Shown here: piece by piece, positions 19,975-26,982 of the stretch | How positions within the stretch are numbered: the stretch's first letter is position 1 | How the letters are laid out: the number at the start of each line of letters is the position of its first letter | Source of the DNA: Amphritea balenae | GTDB lineage: Bacteria; Pseudomonadota; Gammaproteobacteria; Pseudomonadales; Balneatricaceae | Reading direction: 5' to 3' | DNA length: 64,000 nucleotides | NCBI RefSeq assembly: GCF_003858655.1 | Contig: NZ_RQXV01000002.1 | Location: 1 to 64,000 of the forward strand | The notes under the pieces: generated by a model | Seen by the model: only the letters and a program-made list of their open reading frames with translations | Told to the model about the DNA's origin: nothing | Databases searched by the model: none | Translations under genes and position numbers: made by a program

Positions 19975-20289
19975 ATGGCTGGTATTATGAAAGTTAAAGC
20001 TAAGGCTAAAGGCGAAGTTACTAACGTTAAGCTGATGGCAAAGCACATTATGGAAAGCGGTCAACGCAAAGATAAAAAGACCGGTGAATTGATTCCTGCA
20101 ATGTTCCTGCAGGAGATCTCTGTACAGCATGGTGGAAAAACAGTGTTTACTGCCAACCTGGGTACGGCTGTATCTAAAAACCCGTATCTGGCATTCAGCT
20201 TTGCAGGCGGTGCTAAGGGTGAAGAGCTGACCTTAAACTGGGTTGAAAATACAGGTAAGACAGGTAGTGAGACTGCCGCGATTAAGTAA
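19975..20289 (+). CDS. soxZ: SoxZ, partner of SoxY
   Basis: A 104-residue partner that folds with SoxY to make the SoxYZ carrier. The sequence opens MAGIMKVKAKAKGEVTNVKL, continues KHIMESGQRKDKKTGELIP and ends in the strand LTLNWVENTGKTG, all family hallmarks. It has no signal peptide; known SoxZ proteins are co-exported with Tat-bearing SoxY. The Shine-Dalgarno GAGGA is well placed, and the gene lies 30 bp after soxY. Confidence 0.95.
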   Translation: MAGIMKVKAKAKGEVTNVKLMAKHIMESGQRKDKKTGELIPAMFLQEISVQHGGKTVFTANLGTAVSKNPYLAFSFAGGAKGEELTLNWVENTGKTGSETAAIK

Positions 20290-20354
20290 GTCCGGGCGGG
20301 ATGGTATATCTCGATGTCGGTGTTACTTATGGGTAAAGCTGTGGAGAGTATTTA

Positions 20355-21221
20355 ATGAAAATAATAAAAATGATGACTTTGAGTCTGGGTGTTGTTCTGG
20401 CAACACAGATGACTCAGGCGGCTGATTCAGGTTTTACGTTGGCAACAGTCAACCCTGAAGCTGATCGTACAGCCCTGCAAAATTACTTTAAAAAACGCTT
20501 CCCTGAATCAGAGGTGCAGGATTATGTAAATGGTATCTATGCCGTTGATGCTGATTCCCGTGCTCAGTGGGAGGAGATAGAAGAATTTCCTCCTTACGAG
20601 TTTGCTGTTGAAGAGGGTGAAGAGCTGTTTAATACGCCTTTTGCAAATGGCAAAGGTTACGCCGATTGTTTCGAAAACGGCGGTGTTGGTATTCGCCAGA
20701 ACTTCCCTTACTGGAGTAAGGAAGAAGGGACAGTGAAAACACTGGAGATGGAGATCAACGAATGCCGCGAAGCGAATGGCGAGCAACCATTGAAATGGGG
20801 CAAAGGTGAAATAGCCAAGGTCTCTGCTTATATGGCCTGGACCTCGCGGGATCAGGTCTTCGATGTAAAGATTCCCGAGGGTGATACGGCTGCAATGGCT
20901 GCGTATCTGGATGGAAAAAAGTTCTTTTATGCTAAGCGTGGTCAGTTGAATCTGTCCTGTGCGAATTGTCATGTACAGGGAACGAATATCCGTATTCGTG
21001 CTGATCTGCCAAGTCCACAGCTGGGTCATGTATCACACTTCCCGGTATTCCGCTCTAAATGGGGTGATCTGGGAACTCTGCATCGTCGTTATTCCGGTTG
21101 CCACAAAGATTCCCGTTCTAAGCCGCTAAAGCCACAAACTGAAACCTTCCGTAATCTGGAATATTTCCAGACTTATATGAGTAATGGTTTGGTGGTTAAT
21201 GGTCCGGGCGCACGTAAGTAA
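20355..21221 (+). CDS. soxA: SoxA, cytochrome c subunit of SoxXA (apparently monoheme)
   Basis: The catalytic subunit of SoxXA, which joins thiosulfate to the SoxY cysteine. A signal peptide (MMTLSLGVVLATQMTQA) precedes a 288-residue precursor. Only one CxxCH heme motif is seen (CANCH, about residue 205). The N-terminal domain keeps two lone cysteines (ADCFENGG and NECREANG) where diheme SoxA proteins have a second heme, indicating a heme lost to a disulfide. The active-site cysteine that ligates heme as a persulfide is in RRYSGCHKDSR near 257; the CH there is not a heme motif. The gene lies between soxZ and the soxK-like gene. Confidence 0.94.
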   Translation: MKIIKMMTLSLGVVLATQMTQAADSGFTLATVNPEADRTALQNYFKKRFPESEVQDYVNGIYAVDADSRAQWEEIEEFPPYEFAVEEGEELFNTPFANGKGYADCFENGGVGIRQNFPYWSKEEGTVKTLEMEINECREANGEQPLKWGKGEIAKVSAYMAWTSRDQVFDVKIPEGDTAAMAAYLDGKKFFYAKRGQLNLSCANCHVQGTNIRIRADLPSPQLGHVSHFPVFRSKWGDLGTLHRRYSGCHKDSRSKPLKPQTETFRNLEYFQTYMSNGLVVNGPGARK

Positions 21222-21236
21222 AAGAGGAGAAGAATC

Positions 21237-21659
21237 ATGAAAAAAGCACTGATTATAGTTGCTGCACTGACACTGGCTCCAACTTTTGCTGCGGCTGAAA
21301 GCTTTGAAAAAGCCTATCTGAAAGCGCGTGCCATGTATGGCCAGGGGGCGGTCTTTGAATGGCAGGGCAATCAATATGTGGCGACCCATGAAGAAGAGTC
21401 CGAAGCTAATGTCGATGCGACTGAAGCTAATGCTCAGATGATGATCGATAAAGCTAAAGCTAAAAACAAGGAAGTTGCAGCGTTGGGTTTTGAGTGGAAG
21501 CTGACGGGCGATATCCTTAAAAAGGCTGAAGCAGCTAAAGCGGACGGCGATTACCGCAAGGCGCTGGATCTGGCCGCTCAGGCTAAGTATCACGCGCGTA
21601 TCGGTATTCAGCAGTATCACTATGCTCAATCTAACTGGCAACTTTCGGTGCCAGAGTAA
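21237..21659 (+). CDS. Small periplasmic SoxXA-binding protein candidate (SoxK/SAXB-like)
   Basis: A 140-residue protein with a clear signal peptide (MKKALIIVAALTLAPTFAAA), 15 bp after soxA and in front of soxB, where some sulfur bacteria encode the SoxXA-binding protein SoxK. The C-terminal half (WKLTGDILKKAEAAKADG, DYRKALDLAAQAKYH, ARIGIQQYHYAQ) forms amphipathic helices with the Ala-rich pattern I associate with SoxK/SAXB proteins. The N-terminal part contains two short helical stretches and no cysteine or heme motif. The identity is inferred from position and pattern; a role in stabilising or stimulating SoxXA would follow if correct. Confidence 0.6.
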   Translation: MKKALIIVAALTLAPTFAAAESFEKAYLKARAMYGQGAVFEWQGNQYVATHEEESEANVDATEANAQMMIDKAKAKNKEVAALGFEWKLTGDILKKAEAAKADGDYRKALDLAAQAKYHARIGIQQYHYAQSNWQLSVPE

Positions 21660-21675
21660 AACCAGAGTGAAGCAG

Positions 21676-21703
21676 ACCTGCGGTTAATACCGCAGGTTTT
21701 TTT
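21676..21703 (+). terminator. Rho-independent terminator inside the sox cluster, before soxB
   Basis: ACCTGCGGT-TAAT-ACCGCAGGT is a perfect 9-bp stem followed by T7. It lies between the soxK-like gene and soxB, so soxB may have its own promoter in the next 55 bp or depend on read-through. Confidence 0.9.
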
Positions 21704-21759
21704 AGTTTTGGTGTTTGTTTAGTTCTATTGTTGGTTTTAATTAAGACAGGTGAATATTT

Positions 21760-23526
21760 ATGTCAATGTCTCGCCGAGAGTTTGCTCAGTTAATGGGGTT
21801 GGCCGGTGCTGCAGGGATGCTTCCGATGCAAGGGTTCGCGGCCAAAAAACAGCCGGCTGAGCTCTATGAAGTGCCTAATTTTGGTAATGTGCGCTTGCTA
21901 CATATTACCGATTGTCATGCGCAGTTACTGCCGATCTATTTCAGAGAGCCCAATGTGAATCTGGGTATAGGAAGTGCTTTAGGTAAAGCGCCTCATCTGG
22001 TGGGTGATAAATTATTAAATCATTTTGGTATCCAGGCCAATAGTCTGGAAGCCCATGCTTTTACCTGCCTTAACTATCAAAGTGCTGCGGGTAAGTACGG
22101 CAAGGTTGGCGGCTTTGCTCATATTAAAACACTGGTTAACCGACTACGTCAGAGTTATGGTCAGGCAAATACCCTGTTGCTAGATGGCGGTGATACCTGG
22201 CAGGGCTCGGGCACCTCATATAAGACCCGGGGTATGGATATGGTTGAGGCAACCAATGATCTGGGTGTTGATATTATGACCGGACATTGGGAATTTACCT
22301 ATCATCAGGAAGAGATATTAAAGAATATTAAGGCGTTTAATGGTGAGTTTCTGGCACAGAATGTGTTCATTACTGAAGATGCGCTGTTTGAAGGTGCCGA
22401 TGAATATATTCATGATGAAGACTCAGGCCGGGTATTTAAGCCCTATACCATTAAAGAGATGGGCGGTGCCCGTGTTGCGGTCATTGGTCAGTGTTTTCCG
22501 CGGACTAAAATCGCAAATCCTGCACGCTTTATTCCAGACTGGACCTTTGATATCTATGATGAAAATATGCAGGAACTGGTCGATGAGATTCGTGCAACTG
22601 AAAACGTAGGTGCTGTGGTTGTACTGTCGCATAACGGGATGGATGTCGATCTTGAAATGGCCCGTCGGGTGAGTGGTATCGATGTTATTCTGGGTGGTCA
22701 CACCCATGATGGTATGCCGGTTCCCTCCATTGTGAAAAACAATGGCGGCAAGACTTTAGTCTGTAACGTGGGATCAAACGGGAAGTTTGTTGGTGTAATG
22801 GATCTGGATGTCCGGGGCGGTAAAGTGCAGGACTTCCGTTACCGCTTATTACCGGTATTTTCTGAATTGTTACCGGCTGATCCGCAGATGGCAACGTTGA
22901 TTGATAATATCCGGGCACCTCATATGGACTGGCTCAGTGAAGAGTTGGCAGTGGCTGATGAGCTGATGTTCCGTCGGGGTAACTTTAACGGTACATTCGA
23001 TCAGGTGATTTGTGATGCGTTATGTAATGTGAACGATGCTCAGATCTCTCTGTCGCCAGGGTTCCGTTGGGGAACAACCGTGCTTAAAGGTCAGATGGTA
23101 ACGATGGAGCATGTTCTTGATCAGACCTGCCTTACCTACCCTGAAACCTATGTTCGCGAGATGAAAGGTGAGGAGCTTAAACTGATACTGGAAGATGTGG
23201 CGGATAACCTGTTTAACCCTGATCCTTATCTGCAGTCCGGTGGTGATATGGTCCGGGTTGGAGGTTTCGACTATGTTTGTGATCCAAACCGACCAATAGG
23301 ACAGCGTGTGAGTGAAATGACACTGGATAATGGCACTAAGATCGAGGCCTCCAAGACGTATAAGGTCTCGGGTTGGGCGACGGTGGGATCTCGTTCCGAA
23401 GGCGATGATATCTGGGATGTGGTCGCTACACATCTGCGGGATCGTAAAGTTGCCAGTATCGATAAACTGAATACGCCTAAACTTAAGAATGTCGCGGGTA
23501 ACCCTGGGATAGTGGATTACAGTTAA
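21760..23526 (+). CDS. soxB: SoxB, thiosulfohydrolase
   Basis: A dimanganese periplasmic hydrolase that releases sulfate from S-thiosulfonate on SoxY. The twin-arginine signal is MSMSRREFAQLMGLAGAAGM. The metallophosphoesterase core shows LLHITDCHAQLLP, LLDGGDTWQGSG, TGHWEFTYH, VVLSHNGMD and ILGGHTHDG, which supply the metal ligands. The C-terminal 5'-nucleotidase-type domain ends with the usual TVGSRSEGDDIWDV. At 588 residues the length is normal for SoxB. It is the last sox gene, separated from the rest by a terminator and closed by another one. Confidence 0.96.
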   Translation: MSMSRREFAQLMGLAGAAGMLPMQGFAAKKQPAELYEVPNFGNVRLLHITDCHAQLLPIYFREPNVNLGIGSALGKAPHLVGDKLLNHFGIQANSLEAHAFTCLNYQSAAGKYGKVGGFAHIKTLVNRLRQSYGQANTLLLDGGDTWQGSGTSYKTRGMDMVEATNDLGVDIMTGHWEFTYHQEEILKNIKAFNGEFLAQNVFITEDALFEGADEYIHDEDSGRVFKPYTIKEMGGARVAVIGQCFPRTKIANPARFIPDWTFDIYDENMQELVDEIRATENVGAVVVLSHNGMDVDLEMARRVSGIDVILGGHTHDGMPVPSIVKNNGGKTLVCNVGSNGKFVGVMDLDVRGGKVQDFRYRLLPVFSELLPADPQMATLIDNIRAPHMDWLSEELAVADELMFRRGNFNGTFDQVICDALCNVNDAQISLSPGFRWGTTVLKGQMVTMEHVLDQTCLTYPETYVREMKGEELKLILEDVADNLFNPDPYLQSGGDMVRVGGFDYVCDPNRPIGQRVSEMTLDNGTKIEASKTYKVSGWATVGSRSEGDDIWDVVATHLRDRKVASIDKLNTPKLKNVAGNPGIVDYS

Positions 23527-23544
23527 TACTCTTATGAGTAAACC

Positions 23545-23569
23545 AGGGAGCCTTTTGGCTCCCTTTTTT
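23545..23569 (+). terminator. Rho-independent terminator after soxB
   Basis: AGGGAGCC-TTTT-GGCTCCCT plus T6, 18 bp after the soxB stop. It closes the sox cluster. Confidence 0.92.
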
Positions 23570-23640
23570 ATTCTGGAAAAGCGGTTCTACTGCGACATAC
23601 CATCGGCTAGAATGTAGTCCAAATGTTGAGGGTGATAACT

Positions 23641-24315
23641 GTGAACCGATTAGTTTTGTTGGGCTTCCTAAGTACTTTAACGCTGGCGGGCTGTAATGCT
23701 GCCAATGTTCAGCCGCAAAGCTCAGATCAGGGTGCTGTAAGTGTGCAAAATACTGTCCCGGAATCGAGCGAAGCTGTCAATGCGGAACATAATGCGCAAT
23801 TTGATAAACTGAATGGTCGTATCACTTTGATGCAGGAGCAGTTCCTTGAACTCAAAATTCAGAACACTGCTGTGGCCGAACGGGTGCAATTATTACTGAC
23901 TCAATTTCAGGTTTTAGCTCAGCAGATTAAGTCAGGGTCAGGCCCGGTTGAGGTGGATGGGCAGGAGACTGATCTGTCGGATATGATGCAGCGACTGGAC
24001 CAGCAGTTAATAGAGTTACAACAGATAGCGCCTGAACTGGGTGGTGGTGATCCATTCAAACTTGCGACCTGTTATACCGCCAAGGGGAAGTGGAAGTTGA
24101 TACGCTATAACCGCTTTACCGGAGAAAGCTGGATATCTGCGGATAACAGCTGGCAGCCTCTGGATGAGGAATTTACCCCTCAACTTTCTTCCTATGAGGT
24201 TCAGTTATTGCGTGCGAATGGTGATGTTAAAGGCTATGTAGCTGCACGGATTGACCAGAATACAGGTGATACCTGGTGGCTTAACAATGATACCTGGGTG
24301 AAATATCAGCAATGA
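23641..24315 (+). CDS. Predicted lipoprotein with coiled coil, unknown function
   Basis: I do not recognise a family. Start GTG 23641 is preferred over ATG 23623 because GAGGG at 23628-23632 fits it and the protein then begins directly with a lipoprotein signal, LVLLGFLSTLTLAGC, with the lipobox LAGC. After a Ser/Gln-rich linker there is a probable coiled coil (about 50-115, LNGRITLMQEQFLELKIQN). The C-terminal ~70 residues hold two similar Trp-containing units, RFTGESWISADNSWQPL and QNTGDTWWLNNDTWVKY, suggesting a duplicated beta motif. It overlaps the epmC start by 4 bp, so the two are cotranscribed, though no functional link is known. Confidence 0.8.
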   Translation: MNRLVLLGFLSTLTLAGCNAANVQPQSSDQGAVSVQNTVPESSEAVNAEHNAQFDKLNGRITLMQEQFLELKIQNTAVAERVQLLLTQFQVLAQQIKSGSGPVEVDGQETDLSDMMQRLDQQLIELQQIAPELGGGDPFKLATCYTAKGKWKLIRYNRFTGESWISADNSWQPLDEEFTPQLSSYEVQLLRANGDVKGYVAARIDQNTGDTWWLNNDTWVKYQQ

Positions 24316-24866
24316 GTAGTGATTTATTGATGGCTGAGAGAACCGCCGACAGCCTGGTCGAACTATTTAATAGTTTATTTGCGGGTTCATTGAATACGGT
24401 TTTACTACGGGGTGATGATGAACCCATCTATCTGCCGGCCGATGAAACTGATTCCCGTCATCGGGTAATTTTTGCCCATGGTTTTTTTGCCAGTGCTTTG
24501 CATGAAATCAGTCACTGGTGTATTGCCGGAACAGAGCGAAGAAAACTGGTTGATTTTGGTTACTGGTATAAACCTGATGGTCGTACCTCTGCAGAACAGC
24601 GCGAGTTTGAGAAGGTCGAGATAAAGCCCCAGGCGCTGGAGTGGATGCTGTCAGAAGCGGCAGGGCATAAGTTTCATTTCAGTGCAGATAACCTGGGGAG
24701 TGATATCGGCGCTAGCCCTGAATTCAAGTGTAATGTGTTAAAGCAGGTACAGAGTTATCTACAGGATGGGATCCCCGATCGGCCTCAGCAGTTAATCAGA
24801 TCATTTCAACAACACTATGGTACTGAGCCTTTAACCCCCGAGCGTTTTTCCTTAGAGGGGAAATGA
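24312..24866 (+). CDS. epmC: Elongation factor P hydroxylase EpmC (YfcM)
   Basis: The enzyme that hydroxylates the beta-lysylated lysine of EF-P. The 184-residue length and motifs match YfcM: VIFAHGFFASALHEISHWCIAG, with the HExxH-like metal-binding HEISH, then KLVDFGYWYKPDGRT and VEIKPQALEWMLSEAAG. Its start overlaps the lipoprotein gene stop (ATGA). The partner genes epmA, epmB and efp are not in the window. Assignment by motif is secure. Confidence 0.94.
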   Translation: MSSDLLMAERTADSLVELFNSLFAGSLNTVLLRGDDEPIYLPADETDSRHRVIFAHGFFASALHEISHWCIAGTERRKLVDFGYWYKPDGRTSAEQREFEKVEIKPQALEWMLSEAAGHKFHFSADNLGSDIGASPEFKCNVLKQVQSYLQDGIPDRPQQLIRSFQQHYGTEPLTPERFSLEGK

Positions 24867-24892
24867 AAAAGCCGGCATAAGCCGGCTTTTTT
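24866..24892. terminator. Bidirectional terminator between epmC and the copper genes
   Basis: AAAAAGCCGGC-ATAA-GCCGGCTTTTTT has an A run on one side and a T run on the other, so it can terminate both the epmC transcript and the converging copper-chaperone operon. Confidence 0.9.
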
Positions 24893-24935
24893 ATGTTTGT
24901 TTCTTAAGTGTTTTTTGCTTGTAAGAGCAGAAAAC

Positions 24936-25382
24936 TTAGTGACTGTGTTTTTTGGACATAGCAGTCATAACATCCTGGACCTTAACTTCCAGTTGTTGCG
25001 AACTACCGTCATTAAAATTCAGCTTCAGATCGATCGTTTCATCGATAGCAAGATTACGGTTCAGGCCTATCAGCATTATATGGTGGCCACCCGGCTTCAG
25101 CTCTACCGTTGTATTCGCCGCGATATCTATCTCAGAAATTCTGCGCATTTTCATTACACCATCAGCTTGTGTATGGGTATGAAGTTCAACGGCTTTGGCG
25201 ACAGAACTCTCAGCGGAGGTCAGTGCTACAGCATCACTGCTGTGATTTTTTAACATCATAAATGCTGCACTGTTTGGCTGACCCGGAGGGACTGCGCGCG
25301 CATAAGGGTGATTAACTTCGACTTCGGCGAAAACGGAAACTGATAACGTCAGAGCTGAGAGTAAGGTAATTAGTTTTTTCAT
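24936..25382 (-). CDS. Periplasmic copper chaperone PCu(A)C
   Basis: A periplasmic Cu(I) chaperone that helps metallate the CuA or CuB site of cytochrome oxidases. A signal peptide (MKKLITLLSALTLSVSVFA) precedes a 148-residue precursor with the H(M)X10MX21HXM-type ligands visible as ELHTHTQADGVMKM and GGHHIML. A second His cluster, KKHSH, sits at the extreme C-terminus and may add copper capacity. It is the last gene of a three-gene minus-strand unit after sco, a pairing known for CuA assembly. Confidence 0.93.
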   Translation of the reverse strand: MKKLITLLSALTLSVSVFAEVEVNHPYARAVPPGQPNSAAFMMLKNHSSDAVALTSAESSVAKAVELHTHTQADGVMKMRRISEIDIAANTTVELKPGGHHIMLIGLNRNLAIDETIDLKLNFNDGSSQQLEVKVQDVMTAMSKKHSH

Positions 25383-25427
25383 TTTCGTCTCGTTTTTAAA
25401 TGTTCTAAAAGTCTAATAATCAAAAAA

Positions 25428-26030
25428 CTACAGCAGGGCACGTATTTCAGTGACTACCTGATCAGGCATACTACCGTGCATCAGGGCTTTACTCAGTTCC
25501 CCCTGTTTATTAATCAGGTAGATTCGGGATGAGTGATCTACCGCATAGCCCATAGCTGAGTCTTTCATTTCAACTATGCGATAGAAGGCGCCATATTGAT
25601 TTACCAGCAGATCAATATCCTTTTTACTGCCTGTCAGGCCGGCAAGTTTCGGATGAAAGAACTGACTGTATTCCGCCAGACGTTCAGGGGAGTCCCGATC
25701 CGGATCTACACTGATAAATAACGGCTGTACCTGCGCCAGTTCTGTTTCATTTAACTGTTTAAGCGCCTGTGACATCACTGCAAGCGATGTCGGACAAACA
25801 TCTGGACAGTGGGTGTAACCGATATACATGACGACAACGTTATCCCGGTAATTTTCTAACGACACCTCTCCCTGCGAACCTTGCAGGGTAAAATCACCGC
25901 CCAGCTTATGTAGCAAGGGCTGCTCAGGCGAGCTGTTGCGAGGAGAGATAAGGTAGGCCACTACAATACCGGCTAATAAAGCCAGAGTAAGAAGTAATAA
26001 ATTACGCAGTGTGTTCAGATTATTTGCCAT
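25428..26030 (-). CDS. SCO1/SenC family copper-thiol protein
   Basis: A membrane-anchored thioredoxin-fold protein involved in assembling the CuA centre of cytochrome c oxidase. An N-terminal transmembrane anchor (LLLLTLALLAGIVVAYLI) is followed by the copper-binding CxxxC in THCPDVCPTS and the conserved distal His in VDHSSRIYLIN. At 200 residues the length is usual. It shares one base with the stop of the upstream gene (TAATG) and is followed 45 bp later by the PCu(A)C gene, so the three are almost certainly cotranscribed. Confidence 0.93.
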   Translation of the reverse strand: MANNLNTLRNLLLLTLALLAGIVVAYLISPRNSSPEQPLLHKLGGDFTLQGSQGEVSLENYRDNVVVMYIGYTHCPDVCPTSLAVMSQALKQLNETELAQVQPLFISVDPDRDSPERLAEYSQFFHPKLAGLTGSKKDIDLLVNQYGAFYRIVEMKDSAMGYAVDHSSRIYLINKQGELSKALMHGSMPDQVVTEIRALL

Positions 26031-26512
26031 TATTTCGCTCTAAAATCAAACCAGGTTTTTACCGGGCCGTCTTCGGTAACAGCAACAATCGTTGCTCGCC
26101 AGCCCATTTCACCGGTAGTACAAGCGCCTAGCTCTCCAGTACCTTTAAATAATCCAGGCTGCCCTGGCACAGCAGTTAACTGTGTCTGATTCAGGCCCAT
26201 GAACATCTCTGTACCTTGCAAGTCAATCATGACGCTTTCAGATTCAACCCCTTCAATTTTTACGGTATAGCTCATAGGGGTCATTGAGTTTATGTTTCTG
26301 GGCAGTACATCAACGGTCATACTCAGGTCATTTATCTCAACTTTACAGCTCTCTTTTTTAAGGTCGCAATCACTTTTAACGGATACACCAGTACTCTTAT
26401 TTTCTGGCAGTGATAGCGCAGAACTTCCTAACCAGATAGCCAGTATAAATACGCCTAGTATTGCGATGATCAGGTATTGTTTCTTGTTGCTGCTTTGTTC
26501 GGTTTGTGGCAT
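26030..26512 (-). CDS. Membrane-anchored FixH/YtkA-like protein of the copper operon
   Basis: A 160-residue protein with one N-terminal transmembrane segment (YLIIAILGVFILAIWLG) and a periplasmic beta-rich domain. The start at 26512 is chosen over an upstream TTG (26575) because an ATG there has AGAGGA upstream. The C-terminal half (MFMGLNQTQL, GLFKGTGELGACTTGEMGW, KTWFDFRAK) resembles FixH/YtkA-type domains seen beside copper-oxidase assembly genes; it has several Met residues and a Cys that could bind copper. The family call is tentative. It is first in the operon, translationally coupled to sco. Confidence 0.7.
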   Translation of the reverse strand: MPQTEQSSNKKQYLIIAILGVFILAIWLGSSALSLPENKSTGVSVKSDCDLKKESCKVEINDLSMTVDVLPRNINSMTPMSYTVKIEGVESESVMIDLQGTEMFMGLNQTQLTAVPGQPGLFKGTGELGACTTGEMGWRATIVAVTEDGPVKTWFDFRAK

Positions 26513-26778
26513 TGATCTACTTATCCTCTTAATAGAGGATTCTCTCTGATTCTGGCTATATTCTGAATGTGGCAAATTGTCGCATTAGATTCTTAGGGAC
26601 GCCAACTAAAAATTTTTTATGCTTGAGTGTTTTGTTTAAATTAAACTTGTCTTATGTAACTGAACATCCCTATATAAAGGGGTTCTGATTAATAGATTAT
26701 TTATTTAATCCAATAAATCTGTATGATACTTATCTTAGCTAAGGAAAGCTTATAGCAAAATCTCAGGAGGAGAGGGTA

Positions 26779-26970
26779 ATGCGATCGCATTGTCGTGACT
26801 GTAGGGTCTTAATTGAGTCAGAACTGATAAGTGAACCTCATTTTAGTTTAAGAGTATTAGTTAACCGACCAGAAGCGCAGATTTATCAATGCCGCGATTG
26901 TGACAGTTGTTTTGTTTTTACAAAACAGGATATCTCTTTAGTTCTGTTGGGCGAAAAACAGTCGAACTAA
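26779..26970 (+). CDS. 63-residue zinc-ribbon-like protein, unknown function
   Basis: A small protein with two CxxC knuckles, CRDC near the N-terminus and CRDCDSC near residue 38, which could bind one zinc ion. An excellent Shine-Dalgarno (AGGAGGAG) precedes the ATG, which argues that it is translated. There is no membrane segment. It converges on the DUF255 gene with only 12 bp between stops. I recognise no named family. Confidence 0.7.
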   Translation: MRSHCRDCRVLIESELISEPHFSLRVLVNRPEAQIYQCRDCDSCFVFTKQDISLVLLGEKQSN

Positions 26971-26982
26971 CGCCTTGTTTAT

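Noticed and set aside
21100-21140. Second heme site in SoxA at GCHKD
   Set aside because: It lacks the CxxCH pattern; this cysteine is the known active-site cysteine of the family.
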